Below are positions 12,401 to 23,200 of a stretch of 64,000 bases of DNA, piece by piece. The position numbers and the translations under genes were made by a program. How positions within the stretch are numbered: position 1 is the stretch's first letter; the number at the start of each line of letters is the position of its first letter. Location of the stretch: the NCBI GenBank assembly GCA_030704615.1, contig CM060734.1:40566042-40630041 (forward strand), read 5' to 3'. The notes beneath the pieces were generated by a model. That model had not been told where the DNA came from, searched no databases, and saw only the letters and a program-made list of their open reading frames with translations. Source of the stretch: Takakia lepidozioides (taxonomy: Eukaryota; Streptophyta; Takakiopsida; Takakiales; Takakiaceae).

Positions 12401-13586
12401 TTTTCGCTCATCACTCCAGCAAGGCATTTCAATCTGCACAGGCCCCGATGGCTCTTATGGTTTGATGCAATTCCTGACTGCTGCACATCTCAAACAAAAC
12501 ATGGGTGTGAGAGAGACTTAGATCCCATGACTTGCCATGGGGCCCCGTGCCTGGTTTTGAAGGGTGTACGAAAGAGGGGAAAGGAAATTGATAGAATGAG
12601 AGCAGAGCAAAATGAGGGTAATTATATTTGGTGGAGGCTCTCTCCAATAGTGGCTTCTTCCTGCATAAGTAGAGCTGATTTGAGCCTTTTAGGTTTCTCT
12701 ACAGCATTAAATCAAAATTGAAGATTCTCCCAGCTTCAGACCCAAAGAGATAAACGGCTATTGGCTTGGTGAATAGGCCTTTGAACTGATTGAAAGTGAT
12801 AGTATATTACATTCTTGTGAATGGGTCGTCTTGCTTGAAGAGAACTCCCTGCCCTGTTGTGTGCGTGCGCATGTGCATGACGGATGGACTGCATCTGTCA
12901 GAAGCTGTCCTAACTTCCATGTCGTTTTCAGTGTGCTCCGCCTCTTTCATGGAGGATGCTGGTTCGTATCATTGTGCTGACATTTTGCCATTCATGGGGT
13001 TTCTGGCAGGAGGTTGTATCGGCCTTGGTGGATGCGCAGGCCCAAGGCCTTGGAGGGGTTGTACGAAGCGTGCCTGTTGGGGAAGGCCTTCCTATCATAT
13101 CCTCCTCTCAGGTGGTATACCTTTTTGCTAAAGAAATGTTGTCTTTCTGTGCATTTTCATTTCATGCACCCAAGTTGTTTGGAAAGGCCGAACTACTTGT
13201 TCATATCAAGGAAAGTCCCACTACTGGAGTGAGCCCCTCACAAGGCAGTGTGTCCTCTCTTGTTCCCGACAAACTGGGTGCGGAGACTATTGCCAGAAGA
13301 CTATGGCAAACAGCTACATTCTGCATCTACCTCACAAGTGGGTATTTCAAGTTTTGTCTCTCTCTCATTATGTATCAAGTGGATTTATCACCTTAACCTG
13401 TAAGTGCACATCAGCTTAAAGAGAAGTGTGGGGCTCCCAGAGTTGCGCCGGCTACGACGAACCTTCCTCAAACTGGCAGGGCAATCTAGTTTGTCAGGGC
13501 CACCACCTCCTACCGATGCAAAAAGCGCAAAGCGAATGTTTGCTGATTACTTGAACAGAGAATTCTCTTCCAGTTTGTCTTACTGA
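6412..13586 (+). CDS. KTI12: KTI12/DRL1 elongator-associated protein, nine exons
   Basis: Exons: 6412-6559, 8281-8384, 8696-8752, 9125-9210, 10396-10481, 11202-11317, 12044-12094, 13010-13111, 13422-13586. All junctions are GT-AG and all phases agree, giving 304 residues; the Arabidopsis protein is about 302. The first exon holds the P-loop GQPCSGKS (residues 8-15). Later landmarks are EKNLRG, VDSLNYIKG, FDDLVRRFERP, NRWDS, LQPTIATQ, ETNSLYELD and the C-terminal LPELRRLRRTF, SLSGPPPP and AKRMF. KTI12 is a P-loop protein that works with Elongator in tRNA wobble-uridine modification; plant mutants (DRL1) have leaf and root defects. Five LINE pieces sit in introns 1, 4, 6 and 8, all in gene-sense orientation. 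The exon 9 start is the least certain junction. The gene converges with the xylanase gene. Confidence 0.93.
7500..8146 (+). mobile_element. LINE family A fragment in KTI12 intron 1
   Basis: The sequence aligns by eye with 3491-3945 and 18446-18945, including the CAGATTGATGCTTGTGTGAA block and the GGCCACAAGGCTACTGCAAA tail. It extends further 5' than the copy at 3491, showing a piece of the upstream ORF (open at 7529-7720). The zinc-finger frame is broken by stops. The insertion is in the same orientation as KTI12. Confidence 0.75.
9337..10280 (+). mobile_element. LINE family B fragment in KTI12 intron 4
   Basis: Frames at 9340-9739 and 9730-10038 encode the C-terminal part of a LINE ORF2: PPTKKWLF, YGCEFWAP/FGCEFWAP-like, WEKNLEPLQSSFLQAMLGAR, then FYRETFLVLRDDRIL and GRWENLQRED. 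The zinc-finger segment after DRL is deleted near 10035 relative to 15230-16305 and 40332-41575. The 3' tail ends with GAGCTTTCCGCGGACGTTAT and a (CATTT)n run. It is in gene-sense orientation. Confidence 0.85.
11519..11565 (+). mobile_element. LINE family A, tail-only insertion
   Basis: Only the last ~45 bp of family A are present (GGCCACAAGGCTACGGCAAA through TTATGAGTAC), followed directly by a (TC)n tail. It lies just upstream of a second family A fragment in KTI12 intron 6. Confidence 0.7.
11575..11790 (+). mobile_element. LINE family A, 5'-truncated copy in KTI12 intron 6
   Basis: The copy begins at the CAAACCACACACAGCAGATT block of the ORF end and runs to the family tail TTATGAGTACATTC followed by (TC)n. 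It shows that family A tails are followed by a TC-rich simple repeat rather than poly(A). Confidence 0.8.
13196..13318 (+). mobile_element. LINE family A fragment in KTI12 intron 8
   Basis: The stretch matches the 3' non-coding part of family A: ATATCAAGGAAAGTCCCACT, GAGTGAGCCCCTCACAA and the ATTGCCAGAAGACTATGGCA variant of the tail. It ends about 100 bp before KTI12 exon 9. Confidence 0.7.
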
Positions 13587-14250
13587 AGAAGTGAAATATT
13601 CTGCTTATTGCTAGTATGTGTAATAAAGAATACTGAAGCAGGTCCAACTGCAGCTCTCCCAGCAGACATGAGGTATCAGATGGTGAAATAGGAATCTTTG
13701 TGCCTTGTACATAGGTGGTACTTCGTCAATGGTGGCTAAGATCCTTAGTGTTGTATCTTAAAGCAAGAAGAGTAAGAAGTTTTGCCACTGCTATGAGACA
13801 TGGCTTTCAGTTAGAGATTGGATGGAGTCAATCCTGCTGATTAGTAGGGAACCAATGCCTCCAAATCAACCCTATTACGCGGTCTGTATAATATAGGTTA
13901 TGTCAAAGGGTGTATTTTGTGTGCTACCGATCTCTGCTAACATAATGTTCTTTTTGTCACCACCCGGGCTACCAACACACTACAAGCAACTCTCTTCGTT
14001 GTTGCAAAGTAACACTGACATATCCACTTGTCAAGCCCCCTTTCTTATGGACTTTATGAACTCCATATATGAGTACTGGGGGGAGGTTTGTTACAAGAAA
14101 GCAAAAAGAGAGAAGAGCAGGAACAAATTAAGGGAAATTTATCATACAAAAAGCAAGAGTGAAAGGAGAGAAGCTGGGAGTAACTGCCCAAAATAAACCT
14201 TTACTAGTTGCAACAATCAAACTCTTCTGATAGAAGCCATTTTCCTTTAA
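13587..14250. other. Intergenic region between convergent KTI12 and xylanase genes
   Basis: Both genes end here, so their 3' untranslated regions and polyadenylation sites share about 660 bp. An AATAAAG string at 13622 may serve KTI12. A short frame at 13900-14196 has no recognisable motif. Confidence 0.45.
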
Positions 14251-17200
14251 TCACAGAGTGACTTTACAAAACAATGGACCAGTGCCTTTGGTCACCTCAA
14301 AGTCAAGAGGAATCTCCCCTTGCCCAAAGTCTACAAATGCAGTGTAACCCCCAAAGAATCCACGGAATGACACTTCACCATCCCTACAGATCTGACTCAC
14401 AATACTAGTTGTCCACTCCTCCTTCAAAGCAATAAACCGTTTTCCAGCAGCATTCACCCGTCCATCAGAGTCAACAAGGTGAGCATTCTCTCTTGATGTT
14501 GCACCCTCCCAAAAGCCCCATAGCATAATTCCTGCAATCCCGGAGTTCGCAAAACACTCCCGCAGAATCACCTACAAAATACAGCATCCACCTTTCAGAG
14601 GACTTGTACAGGTTTGTTGATAACAGTTGATCTCTCTAACGAGATCAGCTGAAGAACCTACTTTCAGAGTTCCATTGTCCTTGCATTTCGGATCTTCAAA
14701 GCTGGAGGCCTGCCCTAAAGTTGGGGAAGCTCTAAAGAGACAACAACATCTCCTGAATCTCACAATATACAGGACAGGAGAAGAAAAAGTGTTACTCTGC
14801 TTCCACTTCTGGCAACATGCAGACCACAGCCTCTCACTTTTTGTTTCCTGGATCACTCCACAGCCCATGAGAGCCAACTCGGAAGGCACCCAGGCCCCAC
14901 TTAAGTTCTTGGATTGTGTGGTTGTCCCTGATTGTCTCTTTGTACAATTTGGTAGAAAGAAATTAGTAGGTTTCTCCAAGGGAGGAAAGAGAGAGAAAAT
15001 ATTGATAACTTCCACAGGAGGCCCAGAGGGTCTACCAGCATAAACAAACCAGTCAAATAATGGGAAAGAAACAGAGATCCTGAAAATGGATAGGCACTGC
15101 CTCATGGGGTCCTCATAGCTGAACTATGCCTCTTTCAATCACAGCCTACATGCTTGGGGCACTTCATCTTTGGGCAATACTGGACATTTAGTTAGTTCAT
15201 GGTTTGCTCTACTGTCCTATGGACGCTCTCTGGACGTTATGAAGTTTCTTTCATAAAGTACCATTCATTTCTCTTTCTCATTTCACCCCTCATTTCTCTT
15301 TCGTCACCCCCAACCAAAAAGTGGCTGTTTGACACCGTCGTCAGCCCTGCTTCCATCTATGGTTGTGAGTTCTGGGCACCTGGTGTCCCCATCTCCTGGT
15401 CGGAAAAGAATCTGGAACCATTGCAGTCATCTTTTCTCCAAGCAATGCTTGGCTGCAGAAGCACAACTCCATCTCATATCCTAGGTGCAGAGTTCGCATG
15501 TGTACCATTGCAAACCGAGGCCCTCTTCCGGCTTACAATCTTTCTCCATAGATTACAGGCCCTTCCACCCAAGGGGCTCGTGGCAAGGGCCCTCGCAACA
15601 TCTATGAGGCTCAAAGCTGCAGGTTTCAGGAACTCCTGGTAAGCTCGAGTGGACAGTTTATTTCAACGCAACGGACTCTCTACTGCTTCCCTATTACCGA
15701 TGAATCCAGATGAGGTGGACATCGCATCCAGACATGACTTGGAAGCTACCCAATCTGACAAAGCTCCACTTCTATCGAGAGACATTCTTGGTGCTCCGAG
15801 ATGATAGAATCTTGAGGCCAAATTACCTTTCAGCATCCTTATCTCCTTCCCTCCTGAGGGCATTGGGGCGGTTCAGGGCGGGTTCCCACAACCTACGGAT
15901 AGATTGTACTCATAAGACGTTGTTTGACAACCTACGGATAGAGACTGGCAGATGGGAAAATCTGCAACGGGAGGACCGCCTATGTCCAACTTGCATAGGG
16001 CGCAGCCAGGAAATTAAAACTGAAGAACACTTCTTCTTCTACTGCCCTCTATACTACGAGATCCGTGGGAGATTCCACTGTTTATTTAGTGGAACCCAAT
16101 CTCTCACTGAAGTCTTCCACTACGAGGATCAAAAATGCTTGGCAGCCTACCTGCACGAGGCCTTACCCTTAGACAATCGCTATAACCTTAGTTCTTATTC
16201 CTGGGTTCTGGTTTTGTTCCTCTCTCATGTTTTCTTCCATTTTGTCCCATAAGCTCTATGAGCTTTCCGCGGATGTTATAAAGCACCATTTCATTTCATT
16301 TCTTCTGTGGACAATAGTACCAAGTTCCTTTCTTTTGGGGTTCCTAATGCCTCCAGTGGAGATAAAAAAAAATCACTTGTTCTTTACCTGATTAAGGCTC
16401 CAACGATAGCAGTGGCATCACATTTTCTCTCATCCTCGCTCCTCCCTGCCTTCTCATTAACCTTTCTACTCTATACAAAGTACCCATGGTTTATGGCAAC
16501 AAGCAAGCAAAGGCCAATAAGTATACCTTGGTAGTGTCTCTCTCTCTTTGTCATGTCTCTCTGCACTGTACTATCCAGCTAGAGAACATGCTTCAGTCTA
16601 GTCAACAACTGAAAACAGTACCTCGAGATCATCGGCCCGGACATGTTCATTGGATGAAGAGACGTCGATTTCAGTGAGCCAGATTGGGATGCCCTTCGTA
16701 GCCAATTTGTCAAATGAGTGGCAGAGGATAGAGCCAACAGGGGTGTCCACGTGACCTTGGATTCCTATTCCCCCCACGAGAGCACCTTGTTTTTGCAACG
16801 CCTCAATCTGTGCCAGGTATCTTTCTGGTGATGAATTGGCATCACATCCATCTTCCACATGGTAATCATTGACAAAAAGTTGAGCCTCAGGGTCAAACTG
16901 ATGAGCCAGTTTGAACATGTAGGCTTGAATGCCAGGGCCCAACCGGTCACGGTAGAAGCACCCATGTAGCATCTCATTGTTGACATCGTAGTGTTGAAAT
17001 TTACCATGATAACGTGACAGCAGTTGAGTTGCCCGATTCTGAACAGCCTCTGCCAGCTCTATTGCAGTTAAGCTCTTCAGCCAGTCTTGGACAGTGTGCT
17101 CACATTCCCAGAAAATGCAATGGCCCCGGATGGGAATCTTGTTCTGATTACAGAATTCCACAAGCTCATCGCTATCTTGGTAGTTGATCTGACCATCATT

Positions 17201-20200
17201 GCACAAATTGAAACCATCAAATTTTGTTGCCGGTGTCTTTCCTTTTCGGTGGGGACGGACAGATTCAATGGCAGACGCAGCTTTGTTAGTAGGTTGTTGG
17301 TATTCATGGTAGTGCCAAGGAGATGACAGTAAACAATCCAAAGGTTTAAGCAGCCACTTCACTTTGAACAACCTTTCGGAGTCGGGGGCTAAAAACAAAC
17401 AATTGACTCCTGCTGAAGCAAGCAAACTATGGTGTCACTTCACCCTCAAAAAGGCTGCCTTCTGTTGGGCTATACATCTTCTAATGCCCGTAAACGGGGT
17501 AGAAAGGTTGCTCAAACCTCCCCCAAGGACTCTAGAGCCCAGGTACCCACACATTAGGTGATCCTTGTTCACCCAGCGACCCCACGATTACAGCTGGGTT
17601 GGCTATAATGGGTGACATCCGACATAAACCTTCGTGGATTTGAACCCATGACTGCTTGTAAGGCGGCCTTGTGCCATTACAAGGAGGGTCATATGTTGGA
17701 TGCTTTGGGAGTCGAATATATAACTACCTTCACCAAGCAAGCGATGATGCACAGAACCATCACCCTATTTTAACAATCGATAGGGCTGAGCATAGAATTT
17801 TGCAAAATTTCCACCCTTCTCATATCAAGATGCCAAACCTCCCGTATAGGGAAGATGACTTTCCACTTGGTAAAGCCTGACATTTCCTCTCAGAAGGTCC
17901 AGGTACTATTTAGGCAAGTTTCTACAAGTAGAAGTTGTGGAACACTTTTAACCATCCATACACACAAGGTCTTGAGCACCTACCTAATCCAACAAAGTGC
18001 CAATCAATACCTGACCCTTTTGAGGCTCCGTCCAACCCCACTTGATCTCGTTCTCGAACACTGCCCAATTAAAATGTTCACGGAAGAACTTCACGTAGCC
18101 TTTATTGTCGAGACTCCAACGGTTGATACATGAACCTAATGGGAAACTCCTGCTTGTTTGTTGAATTCTCACCCGAACACCTGCTGGCAGTGGCCTCTTA
18201 TCAGAGCCTAATAGCTGGAGCACCATGTCGCGCTTGCGTAACTGTAGTTCAACACACATTGGCATTTAGCCATGGGAAAGCCAGTGGAAATGGTTCAAAT
18301 TAATATTATATGTCAGATGGTAACTAGTACAACACAAACATGAAGATAAAGTCAAAATCATAGACTGACTTTGCCTGTCTCTTGCACCCCAATCTCCATC
18401 TGCCTGGTGACCATCCCTCCCTACCTCACTCTGAGCATGACACTAGGGTGATCTGAAGGGCCTACCTACCCTCGGCACTTGACTGAAATTTAAACTAAGG
18501 GCAGGGAGTCTTCCTTTGAACAAGAAACAGATGCAGAGAGGAAAGGGAGATAATCAAATGACTGATGTTGGGGTGGCTTGAAGACACTATCCATTTTCTA
18601 ATACAATATCCAGGGTTATCTCATCAGAGAGCAATCCTGTTCAGGACGGTGAAGAACATAATCCCTGCACCTCTGTTGACCGACTTTCAATCTCCAGGCT
18701 GAGCCTAAAGCCCTGTTCCTGTTGGGGTCTAATTGCTGGGCAGTCCACACACAGTAGATTGATGCTTGTATGAAGGGCTTGCTAGAGGAAATCTGGAAAA
18801 CCTGAACTAGTTGTTTTATATCAGGTAAGTCCCACTACTGGAGTGAGCCCCTCACAAAGGCAGTGTCTCTTGCCTCTTCTTCCCCCCAAACTTGGTGCGG
18901 GGTCTATGGCCACAAGGCTACAGCAAACATCTTATGAGTACATTCTAAGCATGACATGATGCCAGATAGCAAGCAGCCACCCTCTACCCTCTGACCAGAA
19001 TGAGTGTCAGAAGCAAAACCGCACCTTGTCTGCTTCAGTCTGAAGCAATGCCACCCGTGCCAGTCGATCCACTGCAAAAATCTGCAAGCCTGGACGTACA
19101 GGTTGCCCACTGCAATATGAATCGGGAAACTTGATGACTAAACAGCTAGAACTCATTCATCTGCAAGGAGAGAGCTGCCTTCCATTGAAAAGATTTAGTA
19201 CAAATCTCAGACTGTCCTTATGGTCAGAACAAAGTGAGCCCGGTGGAGGACATAGCCCCAAAGATGAAAGGATTTGAATTCTACAGGCCTGCCAGATACC
19301 CAGACCAGTAAATGATCCATTCAGAGAACCAGGAAAATGCTTAGCAGCTACAAGGAGTGAGAACTTTGTCAGGAAGATATCAATCACGAGTATGGCCCTA
19401 GGCCAATACAGACCATACACTCTTATCAAAGGTCAACATGACCCAGATTAATTCGTTTCGATCATTTCTGATGTTACCTGCTATCATGAGATCCATGCCT
19501 GGCTCTGGCCCTTGTGCATACACCATGGCGTGCTTTGGCATCGTCTCCAATCGAAATGAGCCCACTGTTTCCTTCCATGAGTGCGCATCAGCTTCTACCT
19601 CTCCCCCTGTGACCCATCTCCCATCAATGCTTAAGGCTACATTCACTTTTTGTGGGCCAGATTTAGTGGAAAGTCTACTGGGGCCAACGCGCACCCAGGC
19701 TGATACTTGGTAAGGCACAAAGAGCTGAAGTCTCTCTGTGATGGTCTGGGCTGGTCCTTCCCACCAGTCTGTACGATTTGATGCAATGATGAAATTCCCA
19801 CTCAAGTCGTGTGGAGGATATGGAAGAGAGGCTCTGGCAGCAGGGGGAAGGAAGGTCGGAGCGCCAGAGGCAACACGTATCTGACAAGACCCCTGGGCAT
19901 ACCAGCTGGAGAGGCCATTCAGGAGGTTGCTATTCTCCACAATGTTAACACCAAACTTTGGGTCCTGCCACCACACATAAGAAGTCTTCAGTGCGCTATG
20001 GAAGTGACTCACATAGATCTTCCAGATTTAATGGAGACCAAAAAAGGGAAACAAATTAGAGGGTCCTTTTTTGCTTTGGATAACTTCTCCTGGAATGATT
20101 GCCAGACACAAACCCTGGATGAAGGCATGCTATCACACACTCGGTGCTATCTTTCGAAGGAGGAGCTGACCTCGATGACTGGAGGCTCTGCAGGGGGTGC

Positions 20201-23200
20201 TCTCCTGGCAGGGTTAATGGAGAAGCTATCAATGAGAAGATCCATTCCCGGAGGGGGGCCTTCTAAGTACACAGACGCCTTCTTCGGGGTTTTGTGCAGA
20301 AGCAATTTGCCTTGCAGCTGTACCCATTCGGTGCTACCTGCCTCCACTCTGCGTTAATGCAAATTTAGTCTTTCAGATAGAAGGGTCATGACATTCCAGA
20401 AGAGGTAACTGTTGCCCCTTTTTGGTGAGGAACCCAACATCTAACATTCATACCAGGAGCAGAGCATGGTAGCCTTGTGGCTGATCTCCTGTTGAACCAA
20501 GCAGAAATCCAAGATGCAGAAGTGTACTCATTAGACCTTCCTTGGGGCAATTTACTCTCCATCCAATTGATAAAGCAAAGAGAGAGGGCAAGTGAGGATG
20601 GGAGGGACAGGAGGAGTAACAAATGGGGGCCACAACAATTGAAGCAGGTGACAGAACCTTCCAAACTGCTCTAGAAAGCTATGCGCAATCTCATCATTTC
20701 ATGCAAGAAGTTCATCCTGGGGACTTTGGAATTGACTGGAGCCTGATTATTGTGCTTGCGAAAAGGGTAGCTAATTCAAGAAGACCCCCTGCAATGGATC
20801 AGGAAAAGAAATAGTACTTTATAAGATCTGCGGAAAGCTCAAAGAGCTCATCAGACAAAAGAAACCAAGAAACAGGAAGAGAGAAGGGCCCTCCACAATC
20901 AGCCCAACCAACAATTGCTCAAGGGATCGTCTAAGAGGCAACACCTCATGCAGGTCTGCTGCTTAGCATTTCTGATCCTCGTAATGGAATACCCCGTGAG
21001 TGATTGAGTATCATGGAATAGACAATAGAATCTCTCACGGATCTCATAATAGAAAGGACAGTGAAAGAAGAAATGTTCGTCATTTTCCATTTCCCTGTTG
21101 CTCCCAATGCAAGCGGGGCATAGGTGGTCCTCACGTTGCAGGTTGTCCCACCTACCACTCTCTATCTGCAGACCGGGAGCCCACCCTAAACTTCCCCAAT
21201 GCCCTTAGAAGAGAGGGAGATAGAACTGCAGACAGGTAATGGGCTGCAAGATTCTATCTTCACAGAGGACCAAAATGTCTCACGAACTGCAGTTTTGTTG
21301 TAAGATTGGCTAGTTTCCATGTCCACCTGACAAGAAGGTCCATAAGTTCTTGATGCATCTATTGTGGTCCTGCTTGGACAAAATTTCCACCCCCTCCATA
21401 TTTGGTGGCAGTAGGGAAGCAATGGACATCCATTGTGCTCAAAAAATTTGGAGACCCAAGCATACCAGGAGGTTCTCAGACCTGCATTTTTGAGTATGAT
21501 AGATGTTGCAAGGGCCCCGGCTGTTAACCATTTGGGTAAAAGGGCTTGCAAGGTAGATGGCCTTGATTCGAAGCAGCACGCATACAAATTCCGCACATAG
21601 AATCTGTGATGGCACCTCTAGCCCCAAGAAATCCTTGGAGGAAAGACAATTGCAATGGTTCCAAATGTTTTTCCCACCAGGAAACTGGGACACCAGGTGC
21701 CCAGCACTCACAGCCATAAGTGGTGGGAGGGGTGACAATCCCTTTGGGATGGAAGAAGTTTTTGTTTTTCTCACTCCGTCAAACAAATACATCTGCACCA
21801 CCACACCCCCACCTAAAAATGGCTCTTCTTGACATAGTAGAACTACAGAGAAAGGATTAACCACAAGTACTTGAGAGACAGAGTGCCTCATGCACAGACA
21901 GATATAGATGGATTTGCACTACAAAATAGAGGCTCCATCTTCGCCCAAATTTCTCCAACGAAATATCGTATCCAGGTAAAGTTTTTCATTTCCGAAACCT
22001 ATGTAGCAACACCTCATGCGCTCTAAATCTTCGCGGGAAGCTCAAAGAGCTTATGGGACAAGCAAATGAAATGAAATGGTGCTTTATAACGTCCGCGGAA
22101 AGCTCATAGAGCTTACGGGACAAAATGTAAGAAAACATGAGAGAGGAAACAAAACCAGAGCCAAAAATAAAAAGAAGCAACTAAAAAGAAGCAAGGAAGA
22201 AAGAAACAAGAAATAGAAATGAAATGAAATGGAACATTATAACGTCCGCAGAAAGCTCAAAGAGCTTAAGGGACAAAAGGAAAGCAAGAAACAAGAAAGA
22301 ATAAAAGACAGCGAAGCCAGAGCCTAAAAGCAACTACTGCTCAAGGGATTGTCTAAGGGTCAAAGCTTCATGCAGAAAAGCTGCCAAGCATTTCTGATCC
22401 TCATAATCGAAGACTTCAGTGAGAGATTGGGTGTCACGTAACAGACAGTGGAATCTGCCACGGATCCCATAGTAAAGAGGGAAGCAAAAGACGTGCTCTT
22501 CAGTTTCGATGCAACGGTTGGGCCCAGCGCAAGCTGGGCATAGGTGGTCTTTGTGTTGCAAGTCTTCCCATCTTCCAGTCTCTATCCGTAAGTTGCGGAA
22601 GCCCACCCTGAATCGCCCCAATGCCCTCAGAAGAGAGGGAGATGAAGGTGCAGATAAGTAATTGGGCCACAAGATTCCTTCATCATGGAGAACTAGGAAT
22701 GTCTCTCGGTAGAAATGGAGTTTTGTTGTTAGAGTGGCTTCCATCTTTGCCTGACATGGAGTTCTATAGGTTCTCTTCTGATGAGTCTGTTGCAACCGTG
22801 TTTGGACGTCATCTCCACCCTTCTGTATTTTGTGGCAATAGGGAAGTAAAGAGAGAGGGGCCACAAACAGCCCAAAAGCAACTAAAGCCCAAGGGATGGT
22901 CTAAGAGTCAACGCTTCATGCACGTAAGCTGCCAAGCACTTCTGATCCTCGGACGACCTCCGTGAGAGATTGATATCCCAGAATGGAAAGTTGAATCTCC
23001 CACAGAATCGTAGTGTCGGTCGTCACATTGCAGACTTTCCCACCTACCAGCCTCTGTCCGCAGACTGTGGGAGCCCACCCTGAGCCCTTAGAAGAGAGGG
23101 AGATAGAGCTGTTAGACAGGTAATTAGGCTGCAAGATCCTATTGTCCCGGAGAACCAAGAAAGGAAGAAACGAGAGAGAATTCATTTGACAGCACTTTTC

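Larger units (their letters stand above)
14251..18241 (-). other. GH10 catalytic domain exons of the xylanase
   Basis: The last three exons (18011-18241, 16622-17188, 14251-14571) encode residues about 716-1087. Landmarks are FPLGSCIN, FNWAVFENEIKW, RGHCIFWE, YDVNNEML with the acid/base Glu at about residue 864, VNDYHVED, GIGIQGH, WLTEIDVS with the nucleophile Glu at about residue 965, and IMLWGFWEG near the end. Both catalytic glutamates are present, so the enzyme looks functional. The final exon adds the usual plant C-terminal beta-strand extension (FRGFFGGYTAFVDFG). Confidence 0.93.

Noticed and set aside
12308-12721. 137-codon plus-strand frame in KTI12 intron 7
   Set aside because: No motif is seen and it lies between two well-supported exons.
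19809-20357. 182-codon plus-strand frame
   Set aside because: It is the antisense shadow of xylanase CBM22 exons.
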